Assembly (NCBI RefSeq): GCF_000203795.2
Contig: NW_006281102.1
Location: forward strand, 1,416,582 to 1,480,581
Length of the DNA stretch: 64,000 nucleotides
Direction of reading: 5' to 3'
From: Batrachochytrium dendrobatidis JAM81
Taxonomy: Eukaryota > Chytridiomycota > Chytridiomycetes > Rhizophydiales
The notes beneath the pieces were generated by a model, which was given only the letters and a program-made list of their open reading frames with translations, had not been told where the DNA came from and did not search any database. Position numbers and translations under genes: made by a program. Within the stretch, counting starts at the first letter, position 1; every line of letters starts with the position of its first letter. Of the stretch, positions 36,468 through 46,210 are shown one piece after another.

Positions 36468-39400
36468 ATGTCATTGTTAGACCATTTTGAAGACCAGCAG
36501 CAACGAGCTTATCCGGTTTCTTCTGTTAGCCCTTACATGGGAACCTCGTCCATTGGCTTGGTAAATGCTCATGCAATTCAACTGCAGTTTTGAGCTTATT
36601 CCTGTTGTTGTAGTTGGCATATCCACTGCAGTGGTCGAGATAGTTGGATGGTTTAACCAGGATTAACACTGCTTGATATGTAGGAAACTGGAGATCCGTT
36701 TACTGGCTCAACCACTGCTGGAACTCCATTGTCTTTGATTGCAGGAAGTTCAGGAATCAACCGATTTGCTAATAAAGATGACCATCGCACTGTTGCTCAG
36801 TTTATGCTCGACAAGGTTCAATTCGCATTTCCAGATGACATTCTTGCAGTCGATGTGTCCAACAATATGCTCTGCGTTGCTCTCCGTACTTATACTCCAC
36901 CAAAAGACTCTGCTAGATTGCGGGTGTTGCGTATCGATCTGGATAAGCCAGATGCTATTGAAGGTTGATTGTTTATTGGAATCATGCTTGATCTGATATC
37001 AAACTATTTAGCTGATTGACATGGTTTTTATGAATTAATATCAAATTTGGAAACTCTTTAATGTGCATTGACTGCATATCCAGATATTGTATTCACCATT
37101 AAGCAGAAATCCGATCTGATTTTAAATGTGTTTTTGAGTCCACTGGCACACCATCTGATTATCTCTTGTCGATCTGGAGATAATTACTATCTACACGCAC
37201 GATGGAACAAGCCGCATCTGCTTTCAAAAATCAAGGTTTGTTTTTATTTAAATTCATTGCAGAATCCAAGACTAATGTTATATCCTTGATATCCAGGGAG
37301 TGCGCATTCGATCTATTGCATGGGATATAAGCGAAAAAGTAGAAAGTACCGGCCCCATGATTATCGGCTGTAGTCAAGGCCGTATTTTTGAAACCGAGCT
37401 TATTCCAAACGAGGATTTTTTTAAAAAGGAGGAGCGTTACTATTCTCAGGTATATGTAATTGCTACATAATGCATTGGGTGCTAGACATTTAATATGCAT
37501 TACTCAATGCATTACATTTTAGGTTTTTTCTTTGCATCAAGATTCTCCAGTAATTGGAGTGCATTTTTGTCTTTTTCCTCAAAGCAAATTCAAATATTAC
37601 ATCATTGCCGTGACAGACTGTCGTATATATCAGTTTATTGGACAAGCGAGATCGGCTGATTCATCCTTTTTTGCCAATATATTCTCCAGATACGACGAAA
37701 ATCCAGGTATATAGATCCTGCAAAAGTTTACTAAACTATATCTAATCGCACTTGTTGTACTCATACTTTTTATTTGTGTAATCAAACCTGCAGAATATCA
37801 GGAGCTTCCAGGAGCACTCTTGAATCCTGTTATGCGAACTATTGAAACTACATTGCCGAATGCAAGTTGCACAACCAATTTGGCATGGTTAACTGGTATG
37901 TTAACAGTACTACCAAAGCATTTGTCAAATTTATGTTCACCCTTGCATATACACGATATAAATGCATTATAGGTGCGGGATTGTATCTGGGGGAAATTAG
38001 TGCCAAAGAGCAGTCTTTTGGGGATACGGTTATTGATTCTCCACAAATTCTTCCGTAAGTTACTATATTTGCAAGGTTTATCATTTCAAAAGGCATTGCC
38101 AGTAAATCGCACTGAATTTACCGTTTGTTACTTGATTGTACTTGTCGATCATTAGATATTCAGTTTCTGATCCAAAACAGCAAGCCAACATCAACACTGG
38201 TCTAATCTCGTTTGTTTTAACCAACTATCATTATGTTCTTTTGTTTAACAATGAGATTGTTGCAATTTCTCAACTTAATAATCACATTGTTAGCCACGAG
38301 TCTTTTGTTTTGGTAAATAGTGGTGTTATGAAATGATTTAAACAGGATTTATTATGTATTGTCTGGCTGATTGAAAATGGATTATAATATTTAGGCGCCA
38401 AATGAGATGGTTCTTGGCATGTCGTCAGACATGAATCGACGTACACATTGGGTATATACAAACCTCTCCCTTTATGAAATTATTATTACAGATGAAGACC
38501 GAGATATTTGGAAAATCATGCTGGACAAAAAGTTGTTTGAGCAAGCTGCAACATTTGCAAAGGTAAAATAATTGTCTTGAATTAAAATAGTTGGATTTTT
38601 GTAACGATTGACTATATTCATTGATTGCTGAATATATTTTATTAAATTTTATATTGATAATTAGACACCTGAGCATAAGAGCTTAATCAAAGAAATGCAA
38701 GCAGAATCCTTGTTTTCTCAAAAGAAATACATACAATCTGCCATATGCTACGTTGAAACCAATATCTCATTTGAAACGATATGTCTTCGATTTATGAATT
38801 TCAAGGAACAGCCTGCTTTATGTGTTTACCTTCGTAAAAAACTTTCATTGCTTCGGAAACAAGATATCACACAAACAACACTGATCGGGACATGGCTTTT
38901 GGAGTTGATTTCTGGCAAACTGTGTGCTACTGAGCAAAGATTGACTTCGTTGAAGCAGCGCATGATAATGAGTACAAATACGCTTGATGCAGATAAATCT
39001 AAAGCAGCTGAATATGAAAAGGAGCATGCTGATTTGACTTTGGAGCTTCGATTGCTTTTAAAAGAGTACAAGGTTGATCATAATAGTTTTAATTTACAAA
39101 TGCTTTGATGTTGATGTTTATCAATCTTTTACTAATCATGTCGACTTTTTAGGATCGACTTCACCACCCAACAGTGTATACACTTCTTGGATCTCATGGA
39201 CGTCATGCTGATTTGGTATATTTTGCTGAACTCATTGGCGACTGGGAAAAGCTTGTTGTATTTTTCATTGAGCGTCGCGAGTGGTCTAAAGCATTGAATA
39301 TAATTAGTCGACAGGTACATTTTGTTTTACATACTTTACTTGTTCTAATCCGATCGATAACGTTGGCTGCCATTTTACAATTTTATAGGATTCGATTGAT

Positions 39401-41104
39401 TTCTATTATAAACACTCGTCAATTTTGATCCAACATATTCCAAAAGAAGTCATTGGGTTGTGGATGAAAGTTCCTAACCTCAATCCTAGGTTTCTGATGC
39501 CATCGATGCTCAATTTGAATATTTTTGGTTCAGCCAATCAGGTATTTGAGATTATATTTGAAAGGTGTTCCATATATTGCTCCAGTATTTTAATATATCT
39601 ATATCTTGAAATATTAGACAAACTTGGCAAGCTATCTTGAATATTTAGTGGCCAATGGAAACCATGATCGCGTCATTCACAACTACCTTATGCGTCTTTA
39701 TGTATCCGAGTCGTCACCAGAAAATGAATCACCAGTTTTAGCATATATTCAATCGCAGGTAATGCATGGGTTATTTTGAGCGGTACTGTACTGTACTGCT
39801 GTTTAATCATATCAGTGTTTATTGAATTATCTTGTTTTGACATATAGAAAGAATCGCCGTTGCTGGATTTGCCACATGCACTTCGTATTTGTACTGAGCG
39901 TGGACTAATTCAAAGCTCTGTGCAGCTGTACGCCATGATGAGTTTATATGAAGAAGCCATTGAATTGGCACTAAATGCAAGTGTTACATGTCACGATGCA
40001 GCGTTTTTATTTGGTTTTGGAAAACCGAGTTTCATTTGGATGAGCCAGTGCTAATAATCGTGCTGATGTGTTTTTAGAGAAATGACCTTGACTTGGCACG
40101 TATTATTGCAGATAAGCCTGACGAGTCTGATGAAGTTCGCAAGAAACTATGGCTTAAAATAGCTCGTCATGTGATTAGCAGTGCTGAAAGTGTTAGCAGG
40201 TAAACTAAAACCGAGTATCATTTTTATAGATTTTTAAGCAGTATTGATTTAACTGAAAACTATACTCTAACACATGAACCAATTTTTGATGAAATATGTA
40301 CACGGATTTCACTCCTAGTGCATTGGAGTATTTGAAGATTGGTAATTTAAACATTGAGGAAATTCTTCCCTTTTTTCCCGATTTCGTTTTGATTGACGAC
40401 TTCAAGGATGAGCTCTGCACTGCTCTTGAAGAATACAACGAGTATATTACTACACTGAAAGCTGATTTGGACGATGCAACCAAAGCATCAGAAAATATCC
40501 GAAATGACATTCGCGGATTAAAAAACAGGTAGTATTGATTGCTGTACTATGTATTGTTGTAATGAGATCAAGTAGTAGTATTTTAATTTGAATGGATTAG
40601 ATATATTATTGTGCCAGTGACAGAGACATGCAGAAGTTGCAATCAACCACTCATGACGCGACAGTTTTTGGCATTCCCTTGTCAACACTCGTTCCATTCA
40701 GATTGCATCATTAGCTCTGTAGGTCACTTTCTTGATTTCTGTACATTACGAACTGAGCTTGATCAACACAAACTCAATTGAATGATGGTTAAATTCAAAT
40801 AGATTATAAAAGATACGGCTCGTGGCAAAAGGATTTTGTATATTCGGTCGCAACTGGAAAAGGATGCCAAAACCCCTGTATCGTTCTTGACTGAAGAGCG
40901 CAAAGCTACACTCAAGGTACATTTTTTCTGCATGTGTAGAATATTGACTAAATCCAAGAGAATCCAGCAGCTCATTTAGTTTTAATTGGATTGTTTTGTT
41001 AGGATGAACTGAATGATCTTATATCGCAGGAATGTATTCTGTGTGGCGACTCGATGATCAAAACAATTGATGAGTCGTTCACGATTCAAGGGGAAGACAT
41101 GTAG
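36468..41104 (+). CDS. VPS18: Vacuolar sorting protein Vps18/Pep3 (HOPS/CORVET core subunit)
   Basis: Nineteen exons from 36468-36560 to 41003-41104 (3030 coding bases) give 1009 residues. The others start at 36684, 37084, 37297, 37523, 37794, 37973, 38156, 38395, 38665, 39153, 39389, 39618, 39848, 40078, 40319, 40601 and 40803. The protein tethers membranes for fusion at the vacuole and endosome. It has an N-terminal beta-propeller, an alpha-solenoid (RKKLWLKIARHVISSAESV, LPFFPDFVLIDDFKDELC), a short coiled coil and a C-terminal RING-like finger. The finger's Cys/His are in CRSCNQPL, CQHSFHSDC and a distant CILCGD in the last exon. Intron 14 most likely uses a GC donor (GCAAGT at 39977), giving ALN-RNDLDLAR. 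A GT site six bases downstream would add Ala-Ser. MSLLDHFEDQ is the first ATG in frame. Confidence 0.93.
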
Positions 41105-41137
41105 TCTGATTGAGAGTCTATTACCTGATTTCTTTTA

Positions 41138-41919
41138 TTAATAGTAATAAACTCCGTATGCAACTGCAACACAAAACAATGAATCCTGTATATTGAAATC
41201 CGTGACAAGACGTTAGTAGGAGTAGGCAAATTCAGTCAAATCAAAGTGGTGGTATTCACACTTGCATTTATAAAGGAATCTTGAGCAATATTATCCGTGT
41301 CTGCATCCCAGAAACATCGTGCTCCCATTCTATTTAAAACAGTTGAATGAATCAGATTGGTTCCAAACACTAGGCATGGCTGTAGATACGAATTTACCTT
41401 ACACCTTCGCCACGCATTTCACCCATGGTTACATGCACTACATATTTGTATCGAGGCAAATCGAGTTCTAATTTGAAATTAGTCTTGATCAAATGGCTAA
41501 ATCATTGATACATAACAAGCAACGTATCATAAATGCTCTAGTTGATATTTGGAAATACCTTTGAGTTTGTTTTTGATTTCGTCAGCAATCTCTCGTGTCC
41601 ATTGCGAACAAGTGTCTGGATGGTACGCTACTCCAGTTAATCTATCGGCCAATATCTGGTGAATTTCCTTACTCACTACAGCAGGACGAAACCTAGATAC
41701 AAAGTCATGATAGGTCAGCACTATACTGGTTTGAATGAGGATTGAGCGGAGGAAAAAGGAAAAACATGAATATCGCTTTATAGCAATAAAGTTTAACCAA
41801 GTCGAACAAAGCGGAATGTGTTTGGCATGCAATGGTAAATAACAGTGTGGTATTATGTACTTTTGTTTGTAATTAGGTCGAATATTATAGCTTTGTGAGG
41901 TTGCATCTTCGGTCATCAT
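41138..41919 (-). CDS. Dynein light chain Tctex-type 2B-like (dynein-2/IFT)
   Basis: Exons 41919-41861, 41692-41559, 41467-41398, 41329-41266 and 41185-41138 give 124 residues. Features are YNIRPNYKQKFRPAVVSKEI, KELDLPRYKYVVHVTMGE, EGVRMGARCFWDADTDN and the C-terminal strand NDSLFCVAVAYGVYYY. These match DYNLT2B/TCTEX1D2, a light chain of the dynein-2 motor for retrograde intraflagellar transport, and so point to a flagellated organism. The last intron has a GC donor (GCAAGT at 41265-41260). Reading through it ends at 41236 and loses the conserved final strand, so the spliced form is preferred. The gene is convergent with VPS18 (33 bases between stops). A MITE-like element lies 73 bases upstream of the start. 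Confidence 0.92.
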
Positions 41920-41992
41920 CTTTTGTTGCTGCAAGTATTGGGTTTGGAATGTATAAAGGTTGGACAAGTTTGACTTGAACGCGCTTTTATTA

Positions 41993-42392
41993 CAACCGTA
42001 TTCATGTGCAATGAAACACCAAATAAGTGCCAAAATACATGATAAACTGCCGATATTATAATATTTTTTAAACTCTTTCTGATTTTCTCGTAGTAGTTGG
42101 CATGGAAATAATGGTTGCATTTTCGAGATATGCAATCATGTTCTCTTGAACTAGATTGCATCCAGGTTTTTAGGATACAACAAGAATGAGTTGGATCGAC
42201 AACATCAAAAAAGGATAATCTCAGTACAAGGCTATAGTCTGATTGTGTGCATCATATGATGAGCGTTGTGTATTGAAAAAAACAGTCAATTTCTAATAGA
42301 AAGGTGCAACGAATATTCAACATTGTCCATTTCCAAGCAAAGTATTGACTGCAAGATAAATACAAGTGTTTCATTTTACATGAATACAGCTG
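41993..42392. mobile_element. MITE-like element upstream of the dynein light chain gene
   Basis: The 400-bp element runs from CAACCGTATTCATGT to the inverted end ACATGAATACAGCTG, with TA on both sides (41991-41992 and 42393-42394). Inside the right half, read on the minus strand, are CACTTGTATTTATCTTGCAG, GTTGAATATTCGTTGC, CATCATATGATGCACAC and GTTGTATCCTAAAAACC, all shared with other copies. Confidence 0.7.
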
Positions 42393-42507
42393 TAGATACA
42401 ACTGATGCGCATTAAATAGCGTCTATCAAGCTCTGCTGTGTAAAACATTCAGACTTTTTCATTATAATGCTGGTGAAATAATAAAAACCGTCGTTTTTCA
42501 ACTCATA

Positions 42508-44297
42508 TCAAGACGGGGTGTTGTAAGGACGCCGATCACGCACATTAAATCGGTTATGGTTACCACTCGAACCACTATCATAAAAGCCTCTATCGCCATT
42601 TCCATTTCTATTACTACTGCTTCCGCTATTGTAACGATTCCCAGTATTACGCCCTCTATTATGCGATTCTTGATTTCCACGTGGGCTCTGTTGTCCAGTG
42701 CTGCCGTGTGTTCGATGAGATTTTTCATATCCGTCATCTTCATTGCTTAAACCAGTGGCTCGATATGAAGGTGAAGTCCGTGATAGAGGCGATCGAGATC
42801 GCCCTTGCCGTACATATTCTCGTGGTGCACTTTTATGAAATGCTGATGATCGGAATGTAGATCTACCATACGTACAGTTGTCTCCAAAGTGCCCCTAAAT
42901 GTATTCAGTCAAGCAAGATAAGCAATCTACCAGTTAAATTAAAATATACAAGATAGAGTCGCACGCTTCATCCAAAAATCAAGCCTGGTATTTGAAAACC
43001 ATTACCTCTTCTCCACACATGTAGCAAAACGCTTTGATTTCACGTGTACGACGATGTGTATCCTAAACATGATTGAGCAAGAAAGTAATGATTATGAGTC
43101 ATTGAAACCTTGAGAGTTTGAAACCCTATTCAAAATAATTACCCGTGTGTATTTGTATTGACGCCAAACTCTAGTACATTCCTATATCATGCCCATGTGC
43201 ACCACCAGCGTTAGTTGCAATTATTCATAGCGTGACAATAAAACTCCATTCGTGTAACTATTGAATAAACTTACCCGTGTAGAATGTCCTGATGATGTGC
43301 AACATACGCAGTATTTGCGAATACCAGAAGTTGGGCATTGCTTAAACAGCAAGCGTCCCGCGGTTGATCAGAAAAAAGTATGTCATCAGCCATCAGACAA
43401 AATAATAACTGTAGTCTAAAAACGGCATACACATACTCCTCGTTGATGGCCTCGTTGAAAGCATATGTAGCAAAGATCTGCAAGTGGACACTTGAGTGGA
43501 TCGTGATCTTCTCGACATAAATGACATCTAGTTTCCTATAACCAGTTGCAATACATTCAAGCACACTCTTAAAATCTCCTACAAAAAAATCATCCATTTG
43601 TGCAAATAGACCGACTTTGAACCAATTAGATATAAAAATCAAATATACCTTACCTTTTCTTTGCAATCTTTAAACATATGTCCTTGGCGTCTGCAAAACC
43701 GACAAACTATGGTGGACATATCGACAAAATATCTACTTCCAATTCCCTAAATACGCAGGATTCAGATATACTATAAGCCACAATATTAATATCGAGACCG
43801 TCTGATATTCTGCTTACTCTATCTGTCAATATAGGCGCAGTTTCCGAGTTATTGGATGATGATTCAAGAGCAGTTTCAGGCGCAACCATTGCTATACATT
43901 TGATGAGTAAAAATATTGTCAATAGAACCAATGGTTAGCTCAAACCTTGAAATATGCAACATCGCAACTATATGCTGCTACGGATTGAACTTACTAGAAA
44001 CAGTCCCATCTGGCAGTATTTCCAAGCTATTGACAATTCCATGAAAATCAGTAAATTACCGGAAATTGTGGATACATCTACCATACAAGCCCAATGACAT
44101 GGTAATTACTGAAAGAATCTATAAATTAATACTTGGCATTAATCCAATACGGACCCTTTTATACTCAAGTCGTCAGAAACAACCTCGCCACTTTCCAGAT
44201 TATCATTCAAACTTTCGTAAATACTGCTGTCCGAGTTGCACATTTCATCCTTAAGCTCTTTTAAATCGGCATTGAATTGGCGGTCGATGTCGTCCAT
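42508..44297 (-). CDS. Air1/Air2-like zinc-knuckle protein (TRAMP complex RNA-binding subunit)
   Basis: Nine exons (44297-44155, 44026-43995, 43891-43818, 43746-43654, 43535-43437, 43340-43275, 43181-43143, 43062-43006, 42894-42508) give 329 residues. Five CCHC knuckles are visible in order: CRFCRRQGHMFKDC, CHLCREDHDPLKC, CYICFQRGHQRGQC, CVCCTSSGHSTREC and CYMCGEEGHFGDNC. RVWRQY between knuckles 4 and 5 matches the IWRxY-type motif of Air proteins. Air proteins link RNA to the TRAMP poly(A) polymerase and helicase for nuclear RNA surveillance. SRYFVD before knuckle 1 also fits the family and supports the upstream exons. The C-terminus is Arg/Ser/Gly/Asn-rich. Exon 1 and its donor (GG then GTCCGT) are the least certain part. 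Confidence 0.85.
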
Positions 44298-44376
44298 GAT
44301 GCAGTTAACCATTAAAATTGGAGAAATTTGAGAGAACCAGAATATTCACGTGACACGAATTTCACTTTATGCGGCT

Positions 44377-44409
44377 GCAGAATTGTTGCAGAATTGTTGC
44401 AGAATGCAG
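44377..44409 (+). repeat. Short tandem repeat, 11-base unit
   Basis: GCAGAATTGTT is repeated twice and followed by a partial third unit (GCAGAATGCAG) in the 165-base divergent promoter between the Air-like gene and the CIA30 gene. Confidence 0.7.
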
Positions 44410-44462
44410 TTTGTCCAACAGCCAAGTCTTGCATTGATACATCTGGATTTATTGCCTAGTAA

Positions 44463-45737
44463 ATGACGGGAGGTGGATCTTCAAGCACTTTGTCGCAGGG
44501 ATTACGAATCGCTGTGGGATACGTCAAGCGTTCATTTGCACACATCCAGAACGAAACCAAAGCTGGCAAGTCTGGCTTTTTTCTTGATCATTGCCTTGTC
44601 TTTAATACTAGGCAATCTATGTATCTGCTAACACTTTTTTGTTATTCTACTCTCGTGATCTGCCAATTTCTCCATGATGATGGAAATAAATGGTATTTAG
44701 CTCTTAATTTTGATATTGCATTCAAAAAGGAACAAACTTTGTTTCGACTAAACTCTGTTCAAGACCTTGAGAAATGGGTTGTTGGATCTGATGCAGACAT
44801 TGGTGGTCTTTCTGAAGCATATTGGGGATTGACTCCACAAAATACTGGTGAGCTTTGAATTATTGAAGTGATCTCTGAAATCATCACTGAATTTAAACTT
44901 GATTTATTCTGTACTGACAAAGCATCACTGTAGGACTGTTTTGGGGAACATTATCAACCGAACTGCCTCCAAAAGCCACATTCAATCGCAGTGGGTATGC
45001 AGGAGTGAGATCTAAAGAGTTGCAGCCGATTATATTTCACAAACCAAAGATTGATGCGTCCATGTTCAGATACCTGGCCATTAGGGCAAAAGGTGACAAG
45101 AATCAGTGGTTTATTAATCTAAGAACAACATCCATTTATCCGACATATGTCTGGCAGCATCGTTTATATTTTCAGCGTCCTGGAGAATGGGAAACCATCA
45201 TGGTAGGCTTGAATTTTTATTGTATTTCCAGTCTATTCACGCTATTATTTATTGAATCTTTGTAGTAGTGGCATAGATCTAACACTATTTCACAATGCAA
45301 TGTAGATTCCATTCCGAGATTTTATTCTTACAAGTCATGGCTTTGTCCAACCACACCAGATTGCAATGGATCGATCAGCCATCAAAACAGTAGGACTTTC
45401 GATTCTTCGCCAGCCTGGAGATTTTTCTGTGGAGATTGACTGGATCAAGGCATTGAACACTGATCAAACACTAGGCGATATGGATATTATTTCTGTAGAA
45501 ATGCAAGAGAGGCTCAAGGCCAGACGAGCAGTCCATAATGCAAAGGTAGCACCATCTACTGCAAATGCCAACATAGATGACACCAGCATCAAACCATTGG
45601 ATGGATCTGGACATCAATGGCAAACTGCAGAAGATGTTTCAACACAGGTTACTAGGGATAGAATTGAACAAGAGCAGCAAGTAATTAATATTCCGGATGA
45701 CAAAGATACAGTCAGTTTGAAAGAGAATAAACATTGA
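44463..45737 (+). CDS. Mitochondrial complex I assembly factor CIA30/NDUFAF1
   Basis: Exons 44463-44565, 44701-44847, 44934-45202 and 45306-45737 give 316 residues. CIA30 proteins help assemble the membrane arm of respiratory complex I. The CIA30 domain shows LEKWVVGSDADIGGLSEAYW, GTLSTELP, RSGYAGVRS, FRYLAIRAKGDKNQWFINLR and IPFRDFILTSHGF. It ends with the SILRQPGDFSVEIDWIKAL strand. Intron 1 (44566-44700, 135 nt) has a GC donor (GCAAGT) and is stop-free and a multiple of three. Unspliced RNA would insert 45 hydrophobic, non-homologous residues. The N-terminus is basic but not a strong presequence. The C-terminal tail is charged. The stop lies 5 bases from the stop of the IQ gene on the other strand. 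Confidence 0.9.
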
Positions 45738-45742
45738 GATGG

Positions 45743-46087
45743 TTAAAATATCAACATACACAAGTGATCCCGCCTGTTCTGGAGTGACTGCGAGAGGCTG
45801 TTCAGCTGATCGACTAAAGCAGTCCGTTGTCTAATAAGAGTGTCGAGCCGTTCTTTTCGACTGTTTGTCTCTAGTCTTTTGCAGTTGCTTTCATGAGTCG
45901 AGACAGAATGAACTGAACATTCGATACTGGTATCGGATACAAGACTAACAGTTGTGTCTTGAATCGAGTTCAGATGTGTAGACACAAAGACATACTCTGA
46001 GCAGCTCATCAAAAGTGCTCTGCCAAGACGAGACCGAAGCAAATAACCTCTCCAGAAGCGCTGAATGCAGCACGCAGCTCTGTCCAT
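45743..46087 (-). CDS. Small IQ-motif protein
   Basis: This is a single-exon frame of 114 residues. The N-terminus, AACCIQRFWRGYLLRSRLG, is an IQ motif (IQxxxRGxxxR type) that usually binds calmodulin or myosin light chains. The C-terminal half is a short heptad-like helix (RLDTLIRQRTALVDQLNSL). It lies between the convergent CIA30 gene and the divergent NOG2 gene, with little spare sequence on either side, which supports it as a real gene. I cannot assign a specific role; small IQ proteins are common in flagellar and cyt skeletal complexes. An upstream exon cannot be excluded. Confidence 0.6.
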   Translation of the reverse strand: MDRAACCIQRFWRGYLLRSRLGRALLMSCSEYVFVSTHLNSIQDTTVSLVSDTSIECSVHSVSTHESNCKRLETNSRKERLDTLIRQRTALVDQLNSLSQSLQNRRDHLCMLIF

Positions 46088-46210
46088 TGGCTTTGGTCTG
46101 CACGCTTGAGCAATCTTCGTTCCATCACAGAGTCACGTGGATGACGGGTTGCATTTTCAGTTTTCTTTTTGAATTCTTCAGTTTTTATTGCATTGATTCA
46201 TAGCATCGAC

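Noticed and set aside
41236..41329. Dynein light chain ending at 41236 by reading through
   Set aside because: This frame ends SVNTTTLI and lacks the conserved last beta-strand. A GC-AG intron followed by an exon encoding DSLFCVAVAYGVYYY fits the family exactly.
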